From contig NC_068338.1 in NCBI RefSeq assembly GCF_014633365.1, positions 11,294,616 to 11,358,615 of the forward strand: 64,000 nt of DNA, written 5' to 3'. The stretch is from Diospyros lotus. Taxonomy: Eukaryota > Streptophyta > Magnoliopsida > Ericales > Ebenaceae. Position 1 is the stretch's first letter. Each line of letters starts with the position of its first letter. The notes under the pieces were generated by a model. It was given only the letters and a program-made list of their open reading frames with translations, was not told the origin of the DNA and searched no databases. Made by a program: the position numbers and the translations under genes. Shown piece by piece: positions 12,316-22,147 of the stretch.

Positions 12316-12612
12316 TCACCTTCCCCGAGGATCGGTCCTAAAAATGCAATATGAAGGAAAGAATGTTACAATACAATCCAAGTCTCTCGTTAGTTTGCTT
12401 ACTGATAACAGATTACAACTTAGGTTTGGCACATGCAATATTGATTCAAGTAATAAATCAGCAACACAAACACTTCCCTTTCCATTCACCAATGATTGTG
12501 TCCCATCAGCCATCAAAATAGTTAGATCCTTATCTCCTATCTGAAAATTATCAAGAGTAGTAGTAGATCCGGTCATGTGGTGTCATGTGGTCGGATGCCC
12601 CGGTATCTACCA
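12316..12612 (-). pseudogene. Copia A aspartic protease
   Basis: Minus-strand reading gives the retropepsin active-site region VVDTGASDHMT immediately after the gag stop, then, in another frame, the rest of the domain (12,576-12,316) with the LHVPNLSCNLLSVSKL motif typical of copia. A short repeat of GTCATGTGGT near 12,575-12,595 marks the small duplication that causes the frame change. A TGA stands in the gag frame exactly where a tryptophan usually comes before the active site, so gag and protease are also cut apart. Confidence 0.82.
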
Positions 12613-12613
12613 C

Positions 12614-13732
12614 TCAATGACTCTTATTCATTCTCCTAGCAACCAGAGAAAGAAACTGACCTTTTTGTGCCATAGATGCTGAATAATTTGGTGCTGCCTC
12701 ATCTGATTCCTTTGCAATATATGAGCTTTGTAACAGTTTCTGTAAGAAGTCAATTTGATCAGTAGTTAATCCCATACCTGTTCCTTTTTCACTAGTTGGT
12801 ACACTTGTTGCTGCATAAGCGGATCTATCCTTCTCCTTCTTAGGTCTCGGTTTCCAGTTTGGGGGTTTCCCATGCAACTTCCAGCATGTACTCTTGGTGT
12901 GATAAGGCCGATTGCAATGTTCACACCATTGCTTATCCCTTGGAATGTCTTCCTTTCTTGCAGCAGTGAGGGCTGATCCTGAATTAGGTTCGGTTGTTGG
13001 CAGCATAACCCTTTTTCTACTTTCCTCCCGTCTGACCTCGGCAAACACCTCCCAGAGAGATGATAAAGGCTTGGTACCCAATAATCTTCCTCTTATCTCA
13101 TCTAAATTTGGATTGAGCCCTTGGAGAAAATAAAAAATTCTCTCTTTTTCCAGCATCTTGCTATACTTTTGGCTATCAGCTGCACACTTCCAGCTAGGAT
13201 CATAAAATAGATCCATCTCTTGCCATAGTTCCACTAGGTTGTTGTAGTACTCAGTCACTCCAAGATTGCCCTGCTTGGTATTCCGAACTGCAGCTCTAAT
13301 CTCAAAGTATTGAGCTGTATTTTCAAGATCAGAATAGATTTCCTGAACAGCCTCCCACACTTCTTTGGTTGTTTTGTAAAATAGATAGAGTCGGCCTATC
13401 TTGGGCTCCATTGAATTGATAATCCAAGCCATCAAAATCGAATTTTCTATCTCCCATCTTTGATATTCTACTGAATTTTCTGGTGGAGTTTGGATTGTAC
13501 CTGTGAGGTAGCCGTATTTCCCTTTTCCTTTAATCACCAAGGTTACGGATTGAAACCATTCTCTAAAGTTTCTTCCGCTCAACCTATGTTGGGTGATATG
13601 CAAAGTATGGCTATCCAGTGATAGAGTGCTGTTAGGCGCTCCAGCAGTTGAAGTCGCTGGTTGTTGAAGATCCGAACTCAGGGAAGACTCCGCTACAGTT
13701 GGGGCTGCATTCTCACGATCTTGAGGCTCCAT
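12614..13732 (-). CDS. Copia A gag
   Basis: An open frame of 372 codons starting 44 bases inside the 5' LTR. A low-complexity N-terminus (1-45) is followed by the DUF4219/UBN2-type copia gag region with the LSGRNFREWF and LTGTI segments at about 50-90 and the ERIFYFLQGLNPNLDEIR segment near 205. A CX2CX4HX4C-like zinc knuckle (WCEHCNRPYHTKSTC) lies at about 270. Gag forms the particle and binds the RNA. The frame closes with a TGA directly before the protease motif. Confidence 0.88.
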   Translation of the reverse strand: MEPQDRENAAPTVAESSLSSDLQQPATSTAGAPNSTLSLDSHTLHITQHRLSGRNFREWFQSVTLVIKGKGKYGYLTGTIQTPPENSVEYQRWEIENSILMAWIINSMEPKIGRLYLFYKTTKEVWEAVQEIYSDLENTAQYFEIRAAVRNTKQGNLGVTEYYNNLVELWQEMDLFYDPSWKCAADSQKYSKMLEKERIFYFLQGLNPNLDEIRGRLLGTKPLSSLWEVFAEVRREESRKRVMLPTTEPNSGSALTAARKEDIPRDKQWCEHCNRPYHTKSTCWKLHGKPPNWKPRPKKEKDRSAYAATSVPTSEKGTGMGLTTDQIDFLQKLLQSSYIAKESDEAAPNYSASMAQKGQFLSLVARRMNKSH

Positions 13733-13764
13733 CTGATTCGGATCTTTGGACTAAGAAGAGCCGA

Positions 13765-13776
13765 GCTCTGATACCA
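13765..13776 (-). promoter_or_regulatory. Primer-binding site of copia A
   Basis: Minus-strand TGGTATCAGAGC, abutting the 5' LTR end at 13,777. Confidence 0.92.
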
Positions 13777-14136
13777 TGAACAAACTTGGTTCCTAAAGTA
13801 TGGAACCTAAAAACGAGAGACTGATTTGGTGGAAATCAACCCATACTTGATTTCTCATGAAATAAGAATTATATACAGCTTTCTATGCTATCAATTCCTA
13901 ACTTCTAGCAGACGATAAGCAACATAATTGAAAATATTTACAGGATAATTTACAAATCTATTCCTATAATTTCTCCTACTTGATTAGGAGTCTTATCTTG
14001 TTTTTTATCTTTTATTTCTTCTCCTTTATCTTGATACGCCAGCCCACAACCGAAGTCCACATCTCCTGCAGTCTTCTTCTTTACTTTGGACTCTTTTCTA
14101 CCTTGAGGTCCCCTCGGATCCTAGGACTCTCCAACA
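13777..14136 (-). repeat. 5' LTR of copia A
   Basis: TGAACA to CCAACA, the partner of 3,384-3,742. The following ATATA (14,137-14,141) is the right target duplication. Confidence 0.93.
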
Positions 14137-14141
14137 ATATA

Positions 14142-14584
14142 TATTCTTGCAATATTTGTTGGTACTTAGTCTTAGAATGAATATTTCAAAAGGGGGAGAG
14201 AATTCATTAGTATTTCTATTGCCTCCTTATGATTGTCAAATGGTATTTTCCCTCTCGAAAAAGATATTAAATGCTTATATCTTCTGAAGAATAAAATTCT
14301 ATTTCACTCTTTCATAAAAGAGGGAGAATCTTTTTAGGAATATTGATATTTTCAGGGGGAGCCTCTCTAGTTTTAAAAGTATGCTCGAACGTTTTTTTTT
14401 TCCCTTAAAGATTCATTGAGCTAATGGCAATAAACTCAGGGGGAGTTTTGTCTCTTGATAGCTTATTCCTCAAAAGAATGAAAATTTCTAAAAGGGGGAG
14501 AAGATTATTCTCTTGATAATCACATGCTTCATGTGGTATCAAACTTCTTATCTTTTTTGCTAATGACAAAAAGGGGGAGAAGGT
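14142..14584 (+). mobile_element. SIRE-like 3' region with repeated polypurine tracts
   Basis: Six purine blocks of the form (A)nGGGGGAG or close variants appear near 14,191, 14,330, 14,358, 14,440, 14,494 and 14,570. Blocks like these are typical of the stretch before the 3' LTR of SIRE/Maximus copia elements. No reading frame survives. The sequence continues across copia A into the left flank at 3,383. Confidence 0.6.
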
Positions 14585-16747
14585 TTAGTGGAACATTTAT
14601 GGTGAATGTTCTCTTGAATATTAAAGTTTTGTCATCATTTTTGGTTAAGCTGCTGAAAATTCATTCTCTCGGGCTTATAGTCAAGTAATGGTTAATCACT
14701 CAATTAAGAATGAAGTCGCATCTAAGAGGTGTTATCTTATAGCATTTAGAAATGTTGTATGTATTCCAACCAATATTTCCTAGTGTTACTCATGTTTAGG
14801 TTGAATGCATTTGAGTAATAGAATTCTAAAGTTTATACCCTTCAAGAATTATTTGAAGTTTGCATGAGTAGTATATGTATATTATGCTTATAGCATAAAA
14901 ATCATATATGCTTTGATCTGCTTATATGTGTTCTTGTTTTTATAAGAATGATTGAAAAATCATGATGCTTTAGATAGCCTATATCATAGATATAATTTAT
15001 TGGTTTTATGTGTGCTCGTGTCTTGATAAATATAAATGAGATATTATGATAATTAAGTTAGGACATTTTTGTGTTGTATGTTAGGATTTGTTGATTCAAT
15101 AACATATTCCGTGCTCAACATATTTGCAATATTTCTTTTCAGTCAAGTAAAAGTTAATTACTTGACTTATGCGTGTTTCAAGAGTAACTATTTGCTAGTA
15201 TGAATGAATGAGATATTTTATATCCATGTTATGATATGAGGTTAGTAAAATAATTCTTATCTTGTTTCTAAAAAAGAGAAAGTCATTAGTTGAGTATCAT
15301 ATAGTGTTCTCAAAGGCACGTGCTTGAGAAATATTTCATTTATCCTCTAAGCCTTTCTATGAAACCAAGTGGATGTATTTGAAAAGTTAGTGTTACTAAC
15401 TTTCATAAACGTCACTTGTGTTTTTTGCATCCTATTTGTTTGAGCTTAGGGTCTATGATATTTGAATAACCTATATCGCCACTTATTGGCAGCCCTATAT
15501 AGAAATCAGGCCATAAGCCCATTAATCATTTCTTTGGAAGAGAAATGGGCCTAGGCCCATTTGCTCAAGAAATGAGAATCCTACCCCACTTTGATGTTTT
15601 TCCCTAGCTGTCCACATAGGACCATGCTATAGGTACATCATCGTGTACACTTTGGGCTACACAATGCATCACAAATGACAAAAATACCCACCGTGCCTCA
15701 TCGTCTTGCCTCACCGTGCCTTAGCACCTCACCACTTTGGGTGAGAGATATTTAAGTCATGCGCCTCACCGCCTTGGGTGAGGGACATTTTAGACATTTT
15801 AACATCATTGTGTAGCCCAAGGTGTACACAATGATGTACCAATAGCATTTTCCCTCCACATATATATACCTATGTTTTTAGGGAGGCTCTCGTTCTCTCT
15901 TTCCCTCCCTCTTGTCGGCTCTGATATCCCCTCCTCATTTCTCGAGTTTCCTTATCGCTTTGTGTGCCGTTTCCTTACTGGTTTGTGCAGAGCCCTCTTG
16001 CCATTTCTATACTGCACCTCTCGGTTTCCATCTCCATATAATCGATATGGCCGTTCCTTGGTAGGTAAGCTTAATAGTCTTGATCCATTCTTAACTTCTT
16101 GCTTCTCGCTTTATCTTTGTCATTCTGGTTCCTATGTGTGGACTCTACTTCGTGTAGAGATTTCGCTTCCTCTTGGGTGGGTGAACAGATTTGGGGTTGG
16201 GTTTTGTTGGGGCTTGGTGATTCTATTCCCGGTGTTGTCTAAGTTGTGATTCGATTGCCCAGATGTGAGCCTTAAACGCCTCCATCGTGACTGCCAGGGA
16301 GTTTCTCTATACTTTGTGTATTTTTGGATTTTCTTAGTTTTCGATTAATACTTGCACTAACCATCTTTTTTGTAAATCTTCCGCTCACGGTGGATTATGC
16401 TGGTTGAGCCAAACCACTAAACATCCTTTTGTGTTGCATTGTTAATTTACTTTTGCTTCAACAACTTTACATTTTACTTTCAGCAAGTATCATTCTTCTT
16501 AGCAAATTTGTTTTCAATTTTAATTCTGAAATCAACAGCTTTCTAAAACTTTAAAGACAGTAAACTTCTTGCCTAAAATTTATTTTACACTTTCTACATA
16601 TCATTTTCAGTCAAGGTCATAATTAAAACATTAAGTGTTCATGGTTTGATGAAGGCAAAATTGTTTTATTCAAAGTATTTATAAAATCAAGAAAAGTTTT
16701 TGAAAACCCAATTCATCTCTCTCTTGGGTGTCTTATCTTTTCTCACA
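14585..16747 (+). repeat. Long LTR of SIRE/Maximus type
   Basis: The right end is fixed by TCTCACA next to a primer-binding site at 16,750; the left end follows the last polypurine tract and is approximate. Near 16,387-16,420 it has the segment GGTGGATTATGCTGG...GCCAAACCAC, which also occurs in the LTRs at 26.4, 49.1 and 41.7 kb (minus). A TATA-like run at 15,859-15,868 could mark the transcription start. A MITE-like inverted repeat sits upstream of it. The order polypurine tract, LTR, primer site, gag means two copies shared this LTR, or unequal recombination occurred. A 125-codon open frame at 15,872-16,249 is serine/leucine-rich and probably chance. Confidence 0.65.
15624..15848. mobile_element. 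MITE-like element with about 44-bp terminal inverted repeats
   Basis: The segment 15,624-15,667 (ATGCTATAGGTACATCAT...) is the near-perfect inverted complement of 15,804-15,848. The 135-bp centre is GC-richer and has the word CTTGGGTGAG or CTTTGGGTGAG twice. No transposase is coded. I cannot define a convincing target duplication, so the superfamily is open. Confidence 0.6.
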
Positions 16748-16749
16748 AG

Positions 16750-16761
16750 TGGTATCAGAGT
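16750..16761 (+). promoter_or_regulatory. Primer-binding site of the SIRE-like element
   Basis: TGGTATCAGAGT, one base from the plant consensus, two bases after the LTR end. Confidence 0.85.
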
Positions 16762-16806
16762 AGGTACTCTTATTTACTTTTCTAGCTTAATAGCTAAGAG
16801 TGATCC

Positions 16807-17301
16807 ATGGCTCTCAAGGGGGGATTTTGGTGTCATATTTTCTAATGCAAATGCTTTCTGAAATACCATAAAAAACAGTTTCATTTCAAAATCATCCATG
16901 GATTTGAATGCTCTAATCTTTTATGTGAGGTTTTTGATAGTGAACACAGGGATATCAAAGAAGATTACCTTCAGGAATCTCGAGTTCCATCCACTAGTCA
17001 AGAGGAGCATATAGAAGAAGAAGAGGTAACCATTTCACCTTCTTATGATATAACTGATATTATTGATAGGATTAATGAATATGGAAAACTTTTTTCAAAT
17101 GAAAATCTATTAATTGTTTTTAATGATTTATTTTCTCAATTTGAAAAACTTCGTATGGATAATAATTTTCTTAAATCTCAACTTGAGATATTGTCAAAAG
17201 AAGTAGAAGCTTTAAAATCAAATGATACTAACAAATCTCTAAGAACACGTAGTAGAAAATCTTCTAGGAATGTTAATAGGAACATATATGCCAAGTCAAA
17301 A
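16807..17301 (+). pseudogene. SIRE-like gag fragment
   Basis: A start codon at 16,807 follows the primer site but is closed by a stop within 15 codons. The later part (about 17,155-17,300) keeps an open frame with a coiled-coil-like segment (LKSQLEILSKEVEALKS), the type found in the gag of long copia elements. The fragment ends abruptly at 17,302, where an LTR-like sequence starting TGTAACACCCC begins. Confidence 0.5.
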
Positions 17302-18020
17302 TGTAACACCCCAAAATTCTCCTCAGTTTTTATTTACATTATCGGTAGCAAAAGAGTTACAAATAAACACCCTGGGGCTATCTTACACAGAACCGAGCCC
17401 AAACAATCAAATCTAATCAATTACAACATCGACACCTTGCTCACAACTCACCCCCAGAGATCTTTTCGGTCGGGATCGTCCTGTACACACAGCCACCTAA
17501 GACCGATGCGGCACCATACCACTCCTAATATTAGTTTCCATACTTGGAATGATGTCAAAAACAAGGTGAGCCGCAAGACTCAGCAAGTATATCTGAAATA
17601 AAAAGGGCACATGAGGGAATTAAGGCGAGATAGAATTATCATATCCATTACTTGAGAAATGACCATGCTATAAATTAAAGCCCCGTATACTCACATTATA
17701 CTTTACGACATCTTGCATCTATGTGTATTACATATAACCATGCCTTACTATACCACATTGTGGCCCGTGTCATGTCTCAAAACACGTCATACACAATGCA
17801 ATGCTTACCATGCTTGACATTCATGCTATGATATAGACTTCATAGACACAAATGCTCATACCACGTGCACCTATGTGCACTCCACAAGCCAAATGTCTAC
17901 ATATAAATATTCCATGACACAATCCTTCTATTCACTTGTTCACACAACATGCATCAATGTGCATTGCATTCCATATGCCATATTCATAATAAAGATGCCA
18001 TGTCAACATGCTATTCTTAT
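17302..18020 (-). mobile_element. Gypsy-type LTR fragment
   Basis: Begins TGTAACACCCC, the complement of the GGGGTGTTACA end seen in the Tekay-like LTRs at 43.9 and 45.8 kb. It is non-coding; the 148-codon frame overlapping its start runs from the SIRE gag into it and is not a gene. The other end is not clear; it meets copia-derived sequence near 18,020. Confidence 0.5.
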
Positions 18021-18023
18021 TAG

Positions 18024-18276
18024 TTTTAGAAGCTGTAAGAGTCTCAAGGGTTAGATTTTTACCTTGCCATACCAAGGAGCAAGATGCTCCATCTTGGAAT
18101 GTTCGAAGAAAGGCATTTAATTTTCGTAGCTCCTCTGAGTTTAACTGAGTAGGATCAGCCTCTGTGGAATCCACTTTATCAATTTCTTCTTCGGAATCTT
18201 TATTGGATAGGTAGCTTTGGTGCTTCATATTTTTGAAGCCTCCAATCCTATTCAAGACCACTTCTTTCCCATGCAA
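18024..18276 (-). pseudogene. Copia gag/protease-linker fragment
   Basis: Minus-strand reading gives the end of a copia gag just after the zinc knuckle (HGKEVVLNRIGGFK) and the linker with a QLNSEELRKLNAFLR segment, as in other plant copia polyproteins. No protease or integrase follows. It is an isolated scrap of about 85 codons. Confidence 0.55.
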
Positions 18277-18875
18277 CTTGAAACCTATAAACCTATAAAC
18301 CTATTGATGCAACAGTATAAACCTATTGATACAAACTCCTAGGTCTAGTAAACTCCTAAGAATATACAAACTCCTAATTCTCCTAAGTTTTAGGAGAGGA
18401 TTACATTCCTAAAAATTAGGATTAGATCACATTTTACTAGATTATAACAACTAATTTACAACAGATAAATAAAACACAAAACATATAAACAAAATAGATA
18501 AATTGAATTTAGATATTATCCTTATCTTCTTAGTTCTCGACTTTGCTTGAGTAGTTAGAAGGATGTTGTCATCTATAGTTTCACAGCTTGAGTAGTTGTA
18601 GGTCCTTTCTAAATAGTATATTTTATTTATTATCTTGTCATGTTAGCAGTATTTTTGTGTTGGTTTATAGAAACATTTAAAAATGTATTTTACCAACATC
18701 AACTTCTTGCTGTCCACAGGAAAGCAAGTTTGTAGGTGTTGAAGGAAATTTGGGTGTGAGGTTTAATGACTTAAAAGACGTGGGTATTTTGATGATTTGG
18801 AAACATTTGTTGTTCTTTCCCCTTATTTTATTGGGTGACAATAGTGAACTTCTTTATTCTAGTGTCAACATTTTC
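18277..18875. other. AT-rich sequence without a gene
   Basis: No coding frame is seen. The words CTCCTAAG and AAACTCCTA recur near 18,340-18,400, and the sequence resembles parts of copia LTRs, so it may be an LTR remnant. Confidence 0.35.
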
Positions 18876-19669
18876 TCATGAACCTCTGCAAGGAGGTCTC
18901 ATTGCGTTTTCTTGTCTCAGCTTGTTAAACTCTTCCACTACTTCTATCAAGTTCTGGTCACCAAATCTGGCACAAAAATCCTCCATGAAATCTGTCAAGT
19001 CATCATTATTTTGTAGCATGATCCAACCTTGGAACCTAGAATCGACCACATTGTTCAGATATGCAGAGGCTGAAGTGATCTTCTGTTGCTTTTGTACTTG
19101 ATGCAAGGAGGACAGCTTTTCATAGCGCCTGATCCATCACCATAGATTCTGGCCTTCGAATAATGGAAGATCTAGCTTAGGCATAGGGAAATGAGGCTGG
19201 TTTTGATTAGCCTGTGTCCCTTGCCTTCTTCTAGGAGCTTTCTTCTCAAGCATCTCTCCACTTATTGTTGGCTCCACTTCGAATTCCAAGATGTTTGCTG
19301 CCCTACAGGCTGGTCCAAGTCAAGGAAGGATTGGATTAGTCCTCCCCTAGGAGGAAAGTCGGGTGATGACCTTACCTGATTATGCCTAGAGAACATCACT
19401 ATAAAATTCTGCATCTACTCGCTTATCTGACTATCTACTTCCTTGCACATTTGAATGCTTGCATTGTCCATCTTCTTTTCCATCGCCTCTTCCATAGATC
19501 CTATGTGAATCTGTATTTCCAATACAGGCGTTGTCACCTGTTGTATTTGCGACTCCATCTGCTTCATTTTGGTTCCGTATGCCATTGCTATTCTCCATCT
19601 GAGGTTGATCCGAAGGCCAAGAAGCAACTCTGAAACAGTCTCTCGAAATTGATTTGACTCTGGTAGCAC
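18876..19669 (-). pseudogene. Gypsy gag fragment, degraded
   Basis: The minus-strand frame 19,669-19,415 gives a gag N-terminus with a glutamate/glutamine-rich coil. The frame 19,106-18,876 gives the capsid part with ASAYLNNVVDSRFQGW and FCARFGDQNLIEVVEEFNKL, the same arrangement as in the nested gypsy at 8.0-8.9 kb. The part between is out of frame. No protease or pol follows on the left. Confidence 0.7.
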
Positions 19670-19924
19670 TGAATTACCGCCCTCGATCTACTATGCCCTA
19701 TCGCCGATTAGCTACTACTAGTTATTCAAAGTACAACTGAAGCAGTTGCTTGAGTACAATAGCAGCGAACTGCCTTACAAATGTAAACATAAATACAGAT
19801 TTACCCCTAGTGCAACATAGGGTCCTGACAAGTAGATAAATGCTTCTATCATTTTATGTGATCTACATTTCCTTTAAGGTTGTCAGAAGGAAAGTTTTAT
19901 CAAATTGCTATAAGACTATCCTTG
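19670..19924. other. No gene seen; possible leader or LTR remnant of the gypsy gag
   Basis: It lies upstream of the gag start on the minus strand but lacks a clear primer-binding site. Confidence 0.3.
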
Positions 19925-20150
19925 TTGTACGACTCATAAGAAAGGAGATCATGTTAAACAAGGTTCGAGTAGTGCCTATTAAAGATAAGATGCGGGTGTC
20001 ATGATTTAGATAGTTTGTACATGTTAAAAGAAGACTAATATAAGCTCTTATGAGGTGAGTGAATGAAATCGAGTAAATCTATATAAAAAGAGGAAAGGTA
20101 GACCAAGAGAAACCTAGTGGGAAAGTCTTAGGCGTGATATAATATAACGG
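19925..20150 (+). pseudogene. 3' tail of a non-LTR retrotransposon reverse transcriptase
   Basis: Translation in the plus direction gives, with several stops, the conserved C-terminal segment of plant non-LTR elements: a PIKDKMR word, then a degraded RWFGHV-type word (FVHVKRR), then KRGKGRPRET. No upstream reverse transcriptase or endonuclease is present, as expected for a 5'-truncated copy. Confidence 0.6.
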
Positions 20151-21418
20151 GCTCGTAGAGGATGGACATGGATAGAGACACATGATAATGAATCTCATAT
20201 TAACATGAAGAAGCAACCAACAGTGGCAATAATCCAAAGTTCCATATTTCAAGACTTCCAAAATCCTAAAGACATGGCAATAATTAATAGCAAACAAGAT
20301 AAGTTTCCGTTAATCAAGCTTACTTTTAGAGGAACATGGTATGCCACACCTAACGTATTAAGTTGTTTATGCAACTACATTGAGTTACAATTCCCTTATC
20401 GTAGAAAGTACATAGATAAAAGGAGCTTTCTTGGTGTCTGAGCATTAGATCTTTTAAAATGCTTCAACATACTTATGCACAAAAATAAATAAATACAAAT
20501 AACCATTACAAGTCACAATACTCATTAAAAATTAAAAGTTTCAGAAGTTACAATTGGTAACTTCTCACAATACTCATTAAACACACTTTGAGTTCCATTA
20601 TGCTTCTCCTTCCTCCCCCCCCCCCCCAGTCTCTCTCTCTCCCAAAGCAATTGTTTTTTATGTTGTTTTCTGCTGCAGAAAGTAGTTGGATTGTTTTCTA
20701 GAGGTGTCCGTCAACATCAACACTGTCAATTATCATAGTAGTGATCATTTATCTTTTATTCCCCTTGTATTCCTTTTCCTTTTATATCAGTCTTGCCTAT
20801 TTCAATCATGATGCTAAAATAGTTATTCCATTTAAAACTAATTGGGTTGTTATATATTGATTTCCTTAAGGATGTGGTGCTATGGACTTACATATTGGGA
20901 AGTCTGAAGCTTCTAAGACAGAAAAATCTGATTGTTACTTACAGAAAAAAAAAAAAAAGAAAAATCTGGTTGTTGGTTATTCTTACTTTTGAGTATTAAA
21001 AGATTGGATTTTTGTTAAGCAATTGGCCATCTTTTTTTCATCCCAAGAAGTTTAGTTTCCACAACACTTTAGGCAAGGTTGTTTTATTCTGCTTTTGAAA
21101 GGGTTGTTGCTTAGTTGAGAAAGCACTTGTACAATCATTTCATCCACCAAGTTAGTTGAAATCTTACTTGCAAGTTTAATAATCTTTTCTGCAAAATGCT
21201 ATTTTCTTTCTTTTAGAAGTTTAAGAGGTTTCACCATATGACTTGTATTAGTGTTGCCTACAAGGTGATAAACATCCAACATTTTTTTTGGCTTCTGTGC
21301 CCCTCTCTTAAGTTTCCTTGACCTATAACTCTCAGGTATTTGGGTAAATATTTAGTTGAGTTGAGTAGATATTGATAATGTTGTTCTCGCATACTCTTTC
21401 ATTCACTGATTGTGTCAG
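20151..21418. other. Non-coding sequence with a hairpin and a C run
   Basis: No gene is recognised. An 8-bp-arm hairpin GAAGTTAC-AATTG-GTAACTTC lies at 20,544-20,564, between two copies of CACAATACTCATTAA. A 13-base C run (20,614-20,626) is followed by a CT-rich segment that looks like a 5' leader of a gene. The rest looks like intron. Confidence 0.4.
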
Positions 21419-21523
21419 ATTCCATACTTCAAAGCCAGCTACACAGGAGCAGTTCAAGCTTTTGTGGAGAATCCAATACCTATTAATAAGTCAGTTGTGT
21501 GCGAACACTATATTGTGAAAAAG
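21419..21523 (+). other. Candidate exon of an unrecognised protein
   Basis: A 105-base open segment between an AG (21,417-21,418) and a GT (21,524). It would code for 35 residues starting IPYFKASYTGAVQAF. I do not recognise the family. It has the codon and amino acid character of a real exon, but the donor is weak and no partner exon was found. Confidence 0.3.
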
Positions 21524-22094
21524 GTTTAAATTGTTTTTAGAGTTCTTGAAAACTGTTCATTTATAAAACCAAAATGATTAAAAAAAATGGATCATCTCTT
21601 CCAACTTCATGCCATAAACACGAAAATGAAAACAAAAATAAAATTTGTAAAATGGAAAACTAGAAAAAAAATAATTTCAAACAGTTGTGTTCTTGTAATT
21701 GTTGATGTACTAAAAAAATACTAGATACTATTATATCATCAAACATTTTTCTTTTACTGCATTGGTCTGATGCTCAATTTAGTTAGCAATTAGTTGTGGT
21801 TGATGGTCATCTTGCCAGTCGTTGCATGCATAAAAATACCGAAGTTTTATTATTTGACATAGCAACATTAAGCAACTTTGTGGGCAAGCTGTTCTTAAAT
21901 GAATCTTTTGGTCAAGTTTGTTGTTCCCTAAATAAGTTGCTAATTGCTTTTAAGATTATCATGTTGGAGTCTCCTATTGACCCATGGGCGCCTTAAAGAA
22001 CTATGCATTCCCAATCTTCTCAGTGATATCAGTTATTGTTCTTACTGCATAACTTGTTAAAATTATCCTCATTCTTTTTATATGCTGGTTGCAG

Positions 22095-22147
22095 AACTTC
22101 CCTTGTTCAGAAGTTGAAAGACATAACAAACCAGAGGTTGAACTAAA
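22095..22147 (+). pseudogene. Single exon of ARPC4 (Arp2/3 complex subunit 4)
   Basis: The 53-base segment lies between a polypyrimidine/GCAG acceptor and a GTATGT donor and codes for [18 protein letters not shown] (last codon split), the highly conserved segment near the N-terminus of ARPC4, normally its second exon. ARPC4 is a core subunit of the Arp2/3 complex that starts branched actin filaments. Neither the first exon nor the long later exons are visible in the next several kb on either side, so this is a gene fragment rather than a working gene. Confidence 0.75.

Larger units (their letters stand above)
3384..14136 (-). mobile_element. Ty1-copia retrotransposon 'A', near full length, with a nested gypsy element
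   Basis: This is a minus-strand copia element with 360- and 359-bp LTRs, a primer-binding site, gag, protease, integrase, reverse transcriptase and RNase H in copia order, and a G-run polypurine tract at 3,743-3,750. A 5-bp ATATA duplication flanks it. Without the nested gypsy (3,923-9,245) it is about 5.4 kb, normal for the superfamily. It cannot be autonomous: there is a stop before the protease, a frameshift in the protease, a 316-bp tandem duplication in the integrase, frameshifts in the reverse transcriptase, a stop in RNase H, and the 5.3-kb insertion. The two LTRs differ at about nine positions plus one indel (my count by eye), so the insertion is fairly young compared with the other elements here. 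Confidence 0.92.

Noticed and set aside
15872..16249. 125-codon open frame in the SIRE-type LTR as a gene
   Set aside because: It is leucine/serine-rich without a domain, follows a pyrimidine-rich leader, and lies in the LTR transcript start region.
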